64,000 bases of DNA from Oopsacas minuta (lineage: Eukaryota; Porifera; Hexactinellida; Lyssacinosida; Leucopsacidae), in assembly GCA_024704765.1 (NCBI GenBank), contig JAKMXF010000327.1:79360-143359 (forward strand), in the 5' to 3' direction. Each line of letters opens with the position of its first letter. Positions within the stretch are counted from its first letter, which is position 1. The notes beneath the pieces were generated by a model. It made no database searches. It was not told the DNA's origin and worked only from the letters and a program-made list of their open reading frames with translations. This document shows, piece by piece, positions 44,832 through 55,815 of this stretch. Both the position numbers and the translations under genes were made by a program.

Positions 44832-46046
44832 ATGGCATTTGAATGCCAGCGAAATAGTTACAAATGTGAATTTGATTCGAAAGTACTATCTTGTAAGATT
44901 TCAGACAACAAACCGGGTCTATATCGCATTGTATTTGATGATACAATCCTATTCCCTGAGGGCGGAGGACAGCCTGAAGATCTAGGCTGTTTGAATGATA
45001 GTATCTCCGTTCTACATGTAGAGAGAGAGGGGGATGTAGCAGTTCACTATACAAAGGTGCCATTAGAAGAGGGAGAACACGTACATATGCGAGTTAACTG
45101 GGAACGAAGATGGGATCACATGCAACAGCATTCAGGCCAGCATTTGATCACTGCAGTCATTGAAAGAAAGACTGGTTACAAGACTATAAGTTGGTGTTTA
45201 GGAGTCGGATTAGACAATAAGTGCTTTATTGAGCTAGACAGTAACAAAATGAGTTTGCAACAACTACAAGATGCTGAAGAAGAGTGCAATAAACTTATAA
45301 TCCAATCCAGGGCTGTTAATGTAAGAATTATTGAACGAGATTCTGAGGAATTTAACTTAGTCCGCTCACGTGGTCTCCCCTCAGGGAGTGTTGGTCCTAT
45401 TCGTGTGGTAGATATGCAAGGTGTAGATGTTAACATGTGTTGTGGTACACACGTTTCTAACCTAAGCCACTTGCAATGCATCAAGCTCCTACACATGGAA
45501 CAGAAAGGAACTTCAAGCACTTTAGTGCATTTCGTCGTGGGAGGTCGGGTATGTCACCAGCTAGGTCGGATGCATGCTAATGAGCGTAGCTTGTCTAAAT
45601 TGCTTAGCTGTGGACCTGAAGAGTACGGGCGACAAATCGAGAAGATTTCTAAGAACCAGCGAGCTGACGCCAAACAAAACAAGATTTATTTACGTGAAAT
45701 CGCTGAACTAACTGTTAAAAATCATCTATCTAGTCCTTGCGCTGTAGAATCATATTTCGTCTTACATAGAGATGATGCAGATCATGAATTCATGTCTGTT
45801 ATATGCAATATGTTATTGCCTCATAAGATACTTATACTCTTGACTGGAGGAGGTAGGAAAGGACAGGGAATATTCTTGTTGAGCGGGAAAGATGACAAGC
45901 TTGTGTCAGAACTAGGACCACAGATATCTGCCATGCTTGAGGGTAAAGGAGGAGGGAGAGGTTCGAGGTATCAAGGAAAAGTTCAAAAAATAGAACTATA
46001 TAAGGTTGCTTTTGAATTTGTAAAGAACCATTTATGTACGCAATAG
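44832..46046 (+). CDS. AARSD1: Alanyl-tRNA editing protein AARSD1
   Basis: 404 residues, single coding exon, close to the 412 residues of human AARSD1. It corresponds to the free-standing editing domain of alanyl-tRNA synthetase (AlaX-II type), which hydrolyses Ser-tRNA(Ala) in the cytosol. The zinc-site motifs are intact: HSGQH (His100, His104) and CCGTH (Cys203, His207). The N-terminus MAFECQRNSY matches the family's start and supports the first ATG. LFPEGGGQPED at about 40-50 and the C-terminal GGGRKGQG and GKGGGRGSRYQGK glycine-rich segments are also typical. A strong splice-acceptor-like tract (TTTTTTGTCAG) ends one base before the ATG, so a 5'-UTR intron may end here. No neighbouring gene appears related. 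Confidence 0.95.
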   Translation: MAFECQRNSYKCEFDSKVLSCKISDNKPGLYRIVFDDTILFPEGGGQPEDLGCLNDSISVLHVEREGDVAVHYTKVPLEEGEHVHMRVNWERRWDHMQQHSGQHLITAVIERKTGYKTISWCLGVGLDNKCFIELDSNKMSLQQLQDAEEECNKLIIQSRAVNVRIIERDSEEFNLVRSRGLPSGSVGPIRVVDMQGVDVNMCCGTHVSNLSHLQCIKLLHMEQKGTSSTLVHFVVGGRVCHQLGRMHANERSLSKLLSCGPEEYGRQIEKISKNQRADAKQNKIYLREIAELTVKNHLSSPCAVESYFVLHRDDADHEFMSVICNMLLPHKILILLTGGGRKGQGIFLLSGKDDKLVSELGPQISAMLEGKGGGRGSRYQGKVQKIELYKVAFEFVKNHLCTQ

Positions 46047-46433
46047 AATTATTATCTAGGAAGGAATTATTGTTCTAATTTTGCTACAGTTTATTATGTC
46101 CTCTTTCTCAGGAATAATTATATAATAATTAAAGGCTAGAGCTGGAGATAGAGTAGCTCTCAAGAAATGGCATACTTACCAAGTCTTATTAATCGTGGAT
46201 TTTCGAAATTTCCCTTGATTTCTTAAATAGCAATTTCAGTCTATAACAGTGGATTCTATGAGTTACCTCAGAATTACGGTCACGTTTGGAACAGAAATAA
46301 ATATAAATTGCCGGATATTGAGGTGGCAGTTAAGCGAGGTTACACGTTAAAGGCCAAAAATTGCAATATTTTTCTGGATTTCTTGTAGAATCCTGGACCA
46401 TGGCATGAATCTTTGGAACTCCATAATGATATA

Positions 46434-46796
46434 CTGTGAAATTTGTCATAACGGCCACCAAAGGGACTAGCAAAAAGTAGGAGTTATATAGAGGTGGCCG
46501 CTATAGAGAGGTTGACCGTTATACACAGTGTGTTAGTAATTTATGTTAATGGTGGTGATACACGTATATAGGGAAGTTGGCCTTTAAGGCAAGTGACCGA
46601 TATAAAGATAATATAGTGGAAGTAGTTAATGACTGACTCAAAGTAAACTTATGGGAGGTGACCCCTATATAAAGTGTCCGTTATGTAAAGGTAGTGTCCG
46701 TTATAGACAGGTTTAGCGCCAGCAAGGGACCAAAAATGGTGGCCGCTATGTGCAGGTGATCGTTATACATAGGTGGCCGTTAGGCAAGTTTGACTG
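46434..46796. mobile_element. 363-bp TA-flanked MITE with GGTGGCCGTTATA repeats
   Basis: Left end CTGTGAAATTTGTCATAACG and the right end, read in reverse complement as CAGTCAAACTTGCCTAACGG, are related; TA is directly outside both (46432-46433 and 46797-46798). The interior has seven or more GGTGGCCG/GACCGTTAT words in mixed orientation. This fits a pogo/Tc1-type non-autonomous element. Confidence 0.75.
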
Positions 46797-46810
46797 TATC
46801 TATATATATG

Positions 46811-46964
46811 CTGTAGAATTCGGATAAAACGACCCTCAAAGGAGAGATAATTCCGTACGTTATAACCGAGTTATATTTATATAGAATCGTATGTAATCTG
46901 AGATTTTTGGTTCAGAAAATTTAGTACGTTATATGCCGAAAAACGTTATTTCCGAGTTCTACTG
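46811..46964. mobile_element. Pogo-like MITE, about 154 bp
   Basis: CTGTAGAATTCGGATAAAACG-like left end and CGTTATTTCCGAGTTCTACTG-like right end are inverted and close to the ends of 7069-7221. The flanking TA is not preserved, and the right end runs into an 11-bp minisatellite. Confidence 0.6.
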
Positions 46965-47018
46965 AATATACGTAGAATATACGTAGAATATACGTAGAAT
47001 ATACGTAGGATATACGTA
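46964..47018. repeat. 11-bp minisatellite, five copies
   Basis: The unit GAATATACGTA repeats at 46964, 46975, 46986 and 46997, with a fifth copy GGATATACGTA at 47008. It starts exactly at the last base of the MITE to its left. Confidence 0.93.
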
Positions 47019-48130
47019 TATGCTAGATCTGGCATATTCTGAACTAGCCCACTTCAAACCCGGATATAATCTGGTCTGCTACACAGGGACCAGATGCGAC
47101 CTATAATAAGTGGTCCTGGTTGGCTATAATTGGTACGGGGAAGACCAATTATGGAAGACATCAAATATAAGCAATATTCATAACAAATCCTATCAAATCC
47201 AATTCAGTAAGTAAATATCAAGTCCACAAACCCAATCAAACATCCTGAGTGGGTGGCTTTCAATAGGTGATCGTACAATTCAGAAATTATTATAGATTTC
47301 TTATTGATAATTTTGTTTACTTTATATTCATAATAACAACAATAAATTTATCTATGAGGAACGTACAAATGCGAAATTCTGATTCAGGGTACTTTGTTAC
47401 CCAATTGTAGCCGTTAAGAGCAGGTCTCAAACGTATGTTTTTAGATTTCAACTATTTGTTTACTTTGTATTGATAAAAAACAATTATTATGCATATGAAA
47501 CTTGAAAACGCGAAACTCGTATTCATCGTATTTTGTAACCGCATTGTAGCCGTCAAGAGCAACAAACATACAGAAATATTTAAGAATATTGTCTAGGAGT
47601 TTAAGGTTTAACAAGGAAATAAACACTTTGTGTCCTTCCTGGCTGCTGAACTGGCACTTTTAGGTGCCGGCCAAGCACCTAGATAAACCCCAGCCCTCGG
47701 GACACTCGACGAGGTTACGACACAATTTCAGAATGGAATGTTGTCACATTCCTGAGGCATTCTTGTGTTGCTAGAGAAAAATCTCTCTAAAAATGGTCAA
47801 GTGATCAATTAAATGACGGGAATTTCACGCTGATTACGAATATCACAATGAAAAATGGTTAGACGTCACTTGAGTGACTTACACAGATTTTGAATTCCCT
47901 ATGGGGAAAAACAATTAGCACAAAGGGGAAACTTAGGGACATTTAGTATGGTGCTCAATAGGGCATTTAGAACTACCCTGCAAAAGTTAGCTTTTTACTA
48001 TTTACTTCAAAGTTGGGCTCGTTTTTGGGCTAATGCTCCTGGACTAATATAGATATTAGATTAACTACAAAAAAACTGGTTTATTTATCATGCTGGCCGT
48101 AGTTTGGGGACCCCTGTAGTAAGTAGCCTT

Positions 48131-48663
48131 CAGGGGCGTAGACTCATAATTTCTTCAATACTTTCTGGATTGAGATTTTCTCTGAATAATGCAAGTTGAG
48201 TGATAATGTATCCTTTTCTAATTTTGGATATTGCCCAATTAATTCTATATTTACTTGTTTACTGAGTAACATGATTTCCAATTTTACATTCATTTAAACC
48301 TGTTTTACTTGTGTCATACCTTACAGATAGAATACTTTGCATTGTCATTAAAAGCTGAGTATAGATCTTATTAATAAGCACGATAGAGATTATTTAGGAG
48401 AACACATTTATCCGGATTCTTGCATATATTTCAATCAGTTGGAATTAGGGAATGACATCTCCGATTCATATCTTTGAAAACCTACTGGAGAACAGATTTG
48501 AATATAACAAGAGGATAATCTGCTTAAACTCAAAAGATTTGAGAGAAAAAATCATGTAAACGAATCTCAAAATTTATTTTGCAGGAGGGTGATTACATAA
48601 AGCATCCCCAAGCTTATAAGTGGGGGATATATCCTCCCCATCCCCCCGGGATATACGCCCCTG
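48131..48663. mobile_element. 533-bp hAT-type MITE, perfect 8-bp TSD
   Basis: Left end CAGGGGCGTAGACTC and right end (reverse complement) CAGGGGCGTATATCC are inverted. GTAGCCTT is present directly on both sides (48123-48130 and 48664-48671), a perfect 8-bp duplication. There is no coding content. Confidence 0.93.
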
Positions 48664-48957
48664 GTAGCCTTGCAATTTAGAGAGGATATACATATTTTGC
48701 TAGAATATATTAAAATTTATAAACTACGCTTCTTTTTAGTGCAGCTCCTACAGGGAGATGCCCTAATGACATGGACAATGTGCGACGTCCGTACGTCAGT
48801 CCGTCCCTCTGTCTCCGCGTTCGTGCGAGATCTAGCAGTCCGATTCATATGAAAATTGGTACACATACAGGGTGGCTCCAAAGTTCTGATACAAAATCAC
48901 AGTTAATATACAAACTTTATCAGAAGTATTTTCAATTGTTTGCTCTTCCATGACATA

Positions 48958-49072
48958 CCGTATTTATTCGAATAGTAGCCGTGGCGATATTAATTTGAAC
49001 CCCCTCTTAGGGGGGGCGATTATTCGGGGTAGGCGATTAATTGAATAGGGACTACTATTCGAATAAATATGG
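48958..49072. mobile_element. 115-bp TA-flanked MITE nested in the mariner element
   Basis: CCGTATTTATTCGAATAGTA (48958) and TACTATTCGAATAAATATGG (ending 49072) are inverted with TA outside each. The interior is GC-rich (GGGGGGGCGATTATTCGGGG). It lies between the mariner left end and the transposase start, so it arrived later. Confidence 0.88.
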
Positions 49073-49117
49073 TACTTAATTTAGTGTATACTATTTCGAA
49101 AAAAATTGTGATTGACC

Positions 49118-50060
49118 ATGGAATCTGAGAGGTCAGCAATTATTGAGCTACATGTGCAGGGAAAAGTCCCTTAGAAATTTTGAAACTGCTGAATATTGCC
49201 AAAAGGATGTAGGGCATTTATCTACAGGACGATAAATCGATATAAGGGAACTAGGGACACTGTAGACAAGTCAAGATCTGGTCGTCCATGCTCTGTAACG
49301 ACCCCAGTTCTCAAGAATGTGGTGCGATAACGGATTCGGCGGAACCAACACCGTTCGATGAGGAAAATGGCCTTGGAGCTCAATATATCTCGCCGAGCAA
49401 TACAAAAGGTTGTGAAAAGGGACCTAGGAATGCGCTCTTTTAAACGCAAAAAGGTCCAATTCCTATCTGGGTCGGTGAAAGAAAAGAGAGTGTCCTGGAA
49501 CAAGAGCCTACTTGCTCTACACGCTATTGGGGTTCTCGAAAATACCCTTTTCTCAGATGAGAAGATTTTCACCATAGATCAGGCTCCAAATAGCCAAATC
49601 GGATGAAGAAACCGCTGTCGGTGATGGTTTGAGCGGGAGTCTCTGCTGTTGGCCAGACACCACTGATTTTCATCCCCCAGGAGTGAAAATCAATGCCAAA
49701 ACATACCAAGAGCTTGTATTATTGCTTGTGGTAAAGGTCTGAGCCAGACCATGTTTTCTGGATTTTGTCTTCTAACAAGATGATGCTCCCGCCCATACGT
49801 CCAATAAGACCCAAGATTGGCTGAAGTACAATACTTCCAATGTTATACATAAGGATGAATGGCCACCATACAGTCCCGATTTAAATTCAATGGACTATTC
49901 TGTATGGTCTATCTTGGAAAACAAGGCTTGTTCTGTGTCACACAACACAGTTAGCTCTCTAAAGATTTCCTTGTGTCGAGAATGGGAGAAGATACCCCAA
50001 GAAACTCTGCGTGCCGCAGTAGAAGGATCCGTGAACAGACTCCGGGCTGTCACTTCCTAA
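49118..50060 (+). pseudogene. Mariner-type transposase remnant
   Basis: From the ATG at 49118: MESERSAIIELHVQGK, then an HTH region (ISRRAIQKVVKRDLG, about 49388-49432). Next come SDEKIFTIDQAPNSQ (about 49555-49600, the first catalytic Asp) and the readable DAPAH-equivalent in another frame near 49780. The WPPYSPDLNSMDYSVW-like block is near 49860-49905, followed by a C-terminal EDTPRN..R region up to 50060. Many stops and frameshifts. The SDEK.FT block places it with the mariner-like group that is neither classic Tc1 nor classic Mos1; I cannot fix the DDnD spacing from a broken copy. Confidence 0.85.
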
Positions 50061-50496
50061 AAGGGTGATTATATTGAATAAATGACTAGGCAATCTCTTC
50101 CTAATAATATGTATTAATTATACATAAAAAATCAATGATGAAGGTCATGCTGAAAAAAATTTTAGACAAATTGGTTTGTATCAGAACTTTGGAGCCACCT
50201 TGTATACATTTTAGGCCGAGAATTGCACCTGGGGATGGATTTTTATAAAGTGAAATTTCACACCATTTGCATATTATTCAAAATAGGCTAGACATTTCGT
50301 TTTAACTGCTAGTCGTGCTGTTCACTGAAATACAAATCCATCAATTTCAATTTCAGTTTCAGTTAACAAAAATGCTACATGTCAGTTTCAGTTCATACCA
50401 GTATATCCGCTGGAGCTTCTCTCCTCAAATTCCTCAAATTCTGCATATAATCAGATATAATTTTGTTGAAAATTAATACATACTATCATTCTAGAT

Positions 50497-51545
50497 CAGG
50501 GGTTCTTAACCAGGGGAAATTTCAGCATTTCTGTGGGGAAATGTGAGGATCTAGAACGCAATATTTCTCAGAAAAAGTAGACTATACAATAAAATGATAA
50601 TTCTTTCAGGATTCGAAATCTTGATGAATAGAAAACAGTACTAACTTGATAAATCAATAACAATCTGGATCCAATAGTATAAAATGTAAAGAAATCGATC
50701 TAATGGACATGTAAAGCCTTCACTACATCTTAGTTATACAGTGGAGTCTCCGATTAACGGACACGTTGGTGACATGGCTTATGTCCGTTGTAGAGAATTA
50801 TCCGCTTCTCGGAGACTGGTCCATCTTTTAATCAAAACACCTAATATGTATCATTTTGAATGCATTTTTACATGTATTAAAGTTGATAGTTACGGGAGAA
50901 GTCACAAGTTTATTATACTGTGATATGAATTAATATAACATAGAGTGATGACTGATGAGTAATGTAAACATATTGGCATTGCTTTATACTCTATATAGTA
51001 TAATGGGTGCCAAATAAGTCAGGAAGATAACTTTGTCTACTGGTTGACACTTGCAGACTAGCTACAGTATCTATTGTGGTGACAATGCCTATAGCTACTT
51101 CAAAACATTCTCGACTTTCACAATTTTTGGGAAGAAAAGTAAATAGAAGATTCGCTGATGTTACGGGAGAGAAAGAAATCAGAGGACTTGTATAGCACTC
51201 ATATTATTATGTAAATTTTGTGATATCTATGAAAATTTTTGGTTGCAGTTTCTGGGTTGTCCGTTCTTGGGAGATAATTTTGCATTAAGACACGCCATTC
51301 GGGGCCAGTTCCCTGTCCGTTTCCAAAATTCGGAGTTGGGCGCTCCTTGGAGACTGCTTAAGTATTATAAGCTTGGCAAATTCAATCCGTGCCACGAGGT
51401 TTGTCCGTTGTAGGGGGGGTTCTCCGCTTCTCGGAGTGTCCGTTTTGGGAGACTCCACTGTATATTACATCGAACATAATGTCGGGAAAATCTTGATTTG
51501 GTACCACGAAGGGGGAAATGGTTCAAATATGGTTAAGAACCACTG
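50497..51545. mobile_element. hAT-type non-autonomous element, perfect 8-bp TSD
   Basis: CAGGGGTTCTTAACC (50497) and GGTTAAGAACCACTG (ending 51545) are inverted, and TTCTAGAT flanks both sides exactly (50489-50496 and 51546-51553). Of its 1049 bp, 722 bp are the nested element at 50739-51460; without that insert it is a MITE of about 325 bp. Confidence 0.93.
50739..51460. mobile_element. 722-bp TA-flanked pogo-like element nested in the hAT element
   Basis: CAGTGGAGTCTCCGATTAAC (50739) and GGGAGACTCCACTG (ending 51460) are inverted with TA directly outside. GTCCGTT.TAG and CCGCTTCTCGGAG words repeat near both ends. Around 51088-51190 there is a short uninterrupted stretch (ATSKHSRLSQFLGRKVNRRF) that could be a remnant of coding sequence, but I recognise no family. 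Confidence 0.88.
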
Positions 51546-51744
51546 TTCTAGATCAACACTTCGATGCCTATCCAAATTATCACTTGACTGGTTAAGATTA
51601 TTCTCTAGTGCTGCGATACCAGTTGAGGACAGGATACGTTCTCTATCTAACGCAGCACTTAAAGAACCACGATAGCATCAATCGTGATATGTTAGATTTG
51701 ATGGAGGATTTGAATTATAATATTGAATAATAATGACATAGGAC

Positions 51745-52080
51745 ATGCTACCGCGCTTCGCTTGCTTGCGCTCCGCGGTTTGCGAACACTTTGTGTTCGC
51801 ATGGGGCTCGGCACTTCGTGCCTCGAATTAAGCAAAGTATAAAGTAGCAAATTATTCACAATACATTGGTGATAAATTCATATTTGTAATCAGCATATCC
51901 GATTACTCCAGTATAACGGTTGAAAGTCAGTTTCTGAATTTAATTAGAAAATTGTTACTTTATATACCTATAAAACAACAAATATTCATATTACATAGTT
52001 GAAAATATCATATTCGGATTCAGTGTACTTGATTACCCATATATATCTGTTGAGAGCAAGTCTCTAAGTATATTTCGAGA
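51745..52080. repeat. Short-hairpin repeat and associated dispersed sequence
   Basis: Positions 51750-51835 contain consecutive GC-rich mini-hairpins (CGCTTCGCTTGCTTGCGCTC, GCGAACACTTTGTGTTCGC, GGCACTTCGTGCC). The same order appears at 42725-42790 and in part at 38430-38500. Positions 51885-52080 resemble 38330-38400 and 47320-47430 (CAGTGTACTTGATTACCC and GAGAGCAAGTCTC words). Confidence 0.65.
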
Positions 52081-52324
52081 GTTAACTATTTGTTTACTCC
52101 ATATTCTTAAGAACATAGGGACAGCACCTGATAGAGGTCAGATTACTCGCACCCTCATAACTATTTCCCAAAAATCAAGAACCCCTGGGTGTGTGAGGTG
52201 CACCCTGATAAAGGCCTGAATGGAGGGGGCCCGCCATCCCCCTGGATCGGCCACTGCCACTGCCCACTCCTTACGGTAACTTACTTAAATATTTTCTTTA
52301 GTATTAGTTCAAGAAATACACAGC

Positions 52325-53417
52325 ATGTCAAGCACCGATCCAAGTACTCAAAATTATAGTGATAAATGGTTCTGTTGTGTTTGTAGCAGACCTTCGTCGA
52401 GGCACGAGTTTTATCAGGAGCTCGTCCACTATTGTGATCTCCTATTTTTCCCCAACAATCGAGCCTCTATGCACATTAGTTGTTACACAAAATTCTTGAA
52501 AGAACTGCAATCTACTTCAGCGAATGCATCTGAGATAACTCATTCAATCGTATGTAACCACATAAACTCTACAACATGTCGCTTAGATAGTCTGCAATGC
52601 AAGTGTAGACCCGAATATAAGAAGCTCCTCAAGTTTCACATGGTTCGACCTCATCCTTATACTTTTTGTGTTTCTTGTTCTTCGATTTATGAGATTATTA
52701 CATCACATGCTAATAACATTAAATCTGTAGCCCATACAAGTAATTATAATCTACATTCACAATGTTTTGTTCCTCTTTGTAAGGAAGCGAGAAGAGAACT
52801 CACAATATCGGATCCTTCCAAACCTTTCATTAGTTTTCCATGTCAAAATGATACAGCCAACTTTAAGTACAACCAGGGATGTTACTCTCCAAACAAGATC
52901 ACCATTAACAGTATTACTATAACAGAAGATAATTATAATTATCCTAGTTCTAGTTCACAGAGAAATTTCGAAGTCATCCAAGAACTTGGCAGTGGAGCAA
53001 GAGGTGTAGTCGAATTAGCTCGTACATTAGATGGTGAGTACTTCGCAATAAAAACGTTGAATGAAAAATGGTATTTTGATGGCGTTCCTACTTCAAATGA
53101 AGAATCAATTCTGTCTTCTCTAAATCACTCAAATATTATTAAATGTTTCGGAGGACTAGAACTTAAAAATTATAATGGAATATTTCTGGAATACGCTACC
53201 AATGGAACTTTAGAAACACACATTAAATATCACAATGGCTTAACTTCATTCCAAACACTATTTTACTTAAGACAGCTTTCCTCAGCTCTTTCTTACCTGC
53301 ATATGAAATCTATTATTCACCGTGATGTCAAGTCCGATAATGTTTTGCTATTTAATGCTGGTTACACTTGCAAATTAACTGATTTTTCTGAAGCATATTT
53401 GTTCTCCAAATACACAG
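52325..53417 (+). CDS. Cys-rich/protein kinase fusion, exon 1
   Basis: 364 codons plus one base, ending at a donor ACAG|GTGATT. Residues 1-190 have at least fifteen Cys in clusters (CCVC 17-20, CRLDSLQCKC 85-94, CVSC 115-118, C147, C152) plus His, which looks like a metal-binding region of no family I recognise. A protein kinase domain starts near 215: glycine loop GSGARG (222-227), Lys243 in FAIK, a likely helix-C Glu259/260, HRDVKSDN (332-339), then DFS (353-355) where most kinases have DFG. Lys336 rather than Ala or Arg after HRD fits a Ser/Thr-type loop. The activation segment is cut by the intron and completed by exon 2 at 57432. Joined length is about 661 residues. Substrate and pathway are unknown. 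Confidence 0.88.
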
Positions 53418-53439
53418 GTGATTTCTAAACAACTATTCA

Positions 53440-53700
53440 GTTTTTTTACTACCTCGCTCGGCACTTCTTTGAATTTAGTATAAAACGGCTCCGTTTCTTA
53501 GTGCTTTTGGTCGCTACCTGACGGAATATGATTAGTACCGTACTGTGTCTCGAATAAATAAGTACTTTGGGGTAGGATTTTATGAATTTATTATTCATGG
53601 TCCATCCAAAATTAATTAAATCGTTTCCTGTGGTGATACCAATCCCTACAGCCTGGGTTATTTCATGACAGTAAACATATCAATATTATATACTCACCAA
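53440..53700 (-). repeat. Partial inverted copy of the TGACGTCA-bearing repeat
   Basis: CTCGGCACTTC, TTTTGGTCGCTACCTGACG, ATTATTCATGGTCCATCCAAA and GTGGTGATACC appear in the order expected for the 3' half of the 4686-5215 family, on the minus strand. The part carrying the TGACGTCA sites is missing. Confidence 0.6.
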
Positions 53701-54030
53701 CCTCTTGTAACTGTTTCCCTTGATATTTATCTCGAATTCCCTGGATTTTCAAACCTTTCCCTGGATATCTACTTTTATTTTCAAATAATTGATGGATATT
53801 GACTACCAAGTTGTGCTAAATAATTAATATATGATACACCGTTTATAGTTTGACTTGAAAAAATTAGATCAAAGGAGTTTCCGCAGTTTGAAAAAGGTTG
53901 AGAACTACTGGTTTCTCTTTTTATCTTCCTAATTGCTAAACCATGAGTTAGTTCTCCATTTTTCCCCATTTTAAAGGATCCCATACAGACAGAAACCTTC
54001 AGATTTTCTAAATATATTTATAATTGTATA

Positions 54031-54178
54031 CAATAGAACCTCGTTAATACGTACACGAGCGGAGCATCGAAATTTGTGCTTCTTATCCGGAGTACGTTAA
54101 CCGCAGCAATATCAATTGAAAGCCATTGTAGGGATCTTATTTTGTGTAAATATGTGTTCATACTAACGAGGTCTACTG
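54031..54178. mobile_element. 148-bp TA-flanked MITE in the kinase intron
   Basis: CAATAGAACCTCGTTAATAC (54031) and ACTAACGAGGTCTACTG (ending 54178) are inverted with TA on both sides. The ends are close to other pogo-like elements here, and a lone similar end (AACGAGGTTCTACTG) is at about 62570. Confidence 0.82.
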
Positions 54179-54559
54179 TACATACTACATCTTCCATTTA
54201 TGTATTTACATTCCTAATTAGATCCAACATTCACAATATATATCACCCCGTAAGCTATATCCGCACTAGTGAAGTTTTATCCTCAACAATACTCAACAAT
54301 ATGGATATTTGTTTATCCATAGTTGTTCTCATAGGCATATAATTCCTGTAAACATTGTGAAATTCTAGGGTGTCAGAATTTGCAAATTGACACACAAATG
54401 TTGAGTTAAATAATCAAATAGTTTTCTAAATGCACGAACAAGACGATGATAATACAAATAATGGAAACTTATTTAATGATCATCTTTAAAGTAAATCGGG
54501 CATAACTTTTACAAGAAATTTGTCTAAGTAAGCAATAAGATGACGTCATTTCGGCCCTG

Positions 54560-55815
54560 GAAATACTTAGTAGATATAGACAGTGCGTATTGTCTTTGAT
54601 GATTTTGGTCGCTACGCAACTGTTTATACTCGGCACTATGTGCCTCGGGGTTAGTTATTTGTTGGAATATTAATTTTATATTATCCATGGTTCATCCAAA
54701 TTCAATTTAATGACCTTCTGTGGTATACTGGAGCTACTACGTGGCTTTTTGTTAGTACCTGGGGCCTATAAGCTATTCTGAATCTGAAGTTTTTCGAAAT
54801 TTGGATATTTTATACAGTCATGATGAGTTAGCTTTGGTCAGAATCAGACGTCAGGACATTTGTCACATTGAAGGGTACCTGTATTCAAATTTCAAACTTC
54901 TATCATGTATATTGGCTGAGCAGTGGTTAAGGGTGTGATTTTTCGACATCCAAAGGGGTGACAATGACGTCATAGTTTCGTCAGGTGTGAATTTTCGTGC
55001 AAGACTCGAACTTGTCCGAGCCATGCCCAAAATACTCCTGTATGCCAAAAATCAGCCAGGGGGTCTTCCAGTGTCTTCAATTAATTCTGGAAATACAAAC
55101 CTGCATATACATTTACACAGATTAATTGCGTTTTAATAATATAGATATATATGTTTGTAAGGGTATTTTGGGGCTGCCTCGTACAAGTTCGAGTCTTGTA
55201 CGAAAATTCACACCTGACGAAATTATGACGTCATTGTCACCCCTTTGGATGTCGAAAAATCACACCCTTAACCACTGCTCAGCCAATATACATGATAGAA
55301 GTTTGAAATTTGAATACAGGTACCCCTCAATGTGACAAATGTCCTGACGTCTGATTCTGACCAAAAGCAAACTCATCATGGAATGATTGCGTTATCATGA
55401 CTGTACAAAATAATCAAAACTGCAAATTCACTATTTTTGAGAATTTCATGATACTCGAGGCACGAAGTGCCCAGATTACGAACCAACAGCCAAATAGCAG
55501 CAGTATTACCACATGCGTGATTTAATTACTTCAAAAATTCGCCAAAATCTTGTTTTAGGTGCGGAATTGGTTAAACGAATGGTGTAATTTTACTGTTCCT
55601 TTTCATTACGAACGTAACTCTTATGCCGTAATCGGTTAAATGGAATTTGGGTGGAATGGAGCATGGATAACATAATATTTCCGACAATAATTATCCTCGA
55701 GGCACGTACTGCCGACTATGCCCGATCGCTTAGCTACCCAAACCATCAAATTTTTGTTATTTAATACTTAAGCTAACCAGAGGTACTAAGCTGTCGCAAA
55801 CGAACCGCTAGTTTT
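54560..55815. repeat. Inverted pair of the TGACGTCA-bearing repeat in the kinase intron
   Basis: A minus-strand copy (about 54560-55055) faces a plus-strand copy (about 55148-55815). Within about 54863-55010 and 55190-55335 the two are nearly identical and give the same 47-residue chance translation. Each carries ATGACGTCAT, CAATGTGACAAATGTCCTGACGTC and the CATGATGAGTT/AACTCATCATG segment. The related copy at 4686-5215 is clearly more diverged. The spacer is about 90 bp. Confidence 0.85.

Larger units (their letters stand above)
48868..50202 (+). mobile_element. Tc1/mariner element, decayed, ends intact
   Basis: CAGGGTGGCTCCAAAGTTCT (48868) and its inverted partner ending GAGCCACCTTG (50202) form about 28-bp terminal repeats flanked by TA on both sides. 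The size of 1335 bp is normal for mariner. The interior holds a broken transposase, and the 115-bp MITE at 48958-49072 has inserted into it. Confidence 0.92.

Noticed and set aside
44752-44985. Upstream plus-strand frame overlapping the AARSD1 start in another frame
   Set aside because: It ends inside AARSD1 in the wrong frame and has no family features; the AARSD1 start is fixed by homology.
48670-48953. Two overlapping 60-residue frames rich in Ser, Arg and Val
   Set aside because: They fall across the left end of the mariner element and have no protein-like conservation.
49222-49575. Minus-strand 117-residue frame opposite the mariner transposase
   Set aside because: Antisense of a recognisable, though broken, transposase; no independent support.
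55126-55335. Reading frames encoding the same 47-residue peptide at 54863-55048 (minus) and 55126-55335 (plus)
   Set aside because: The identity comes from the inverted non-coding repeat; the third copy at 4.8 kb does not keep the frame.
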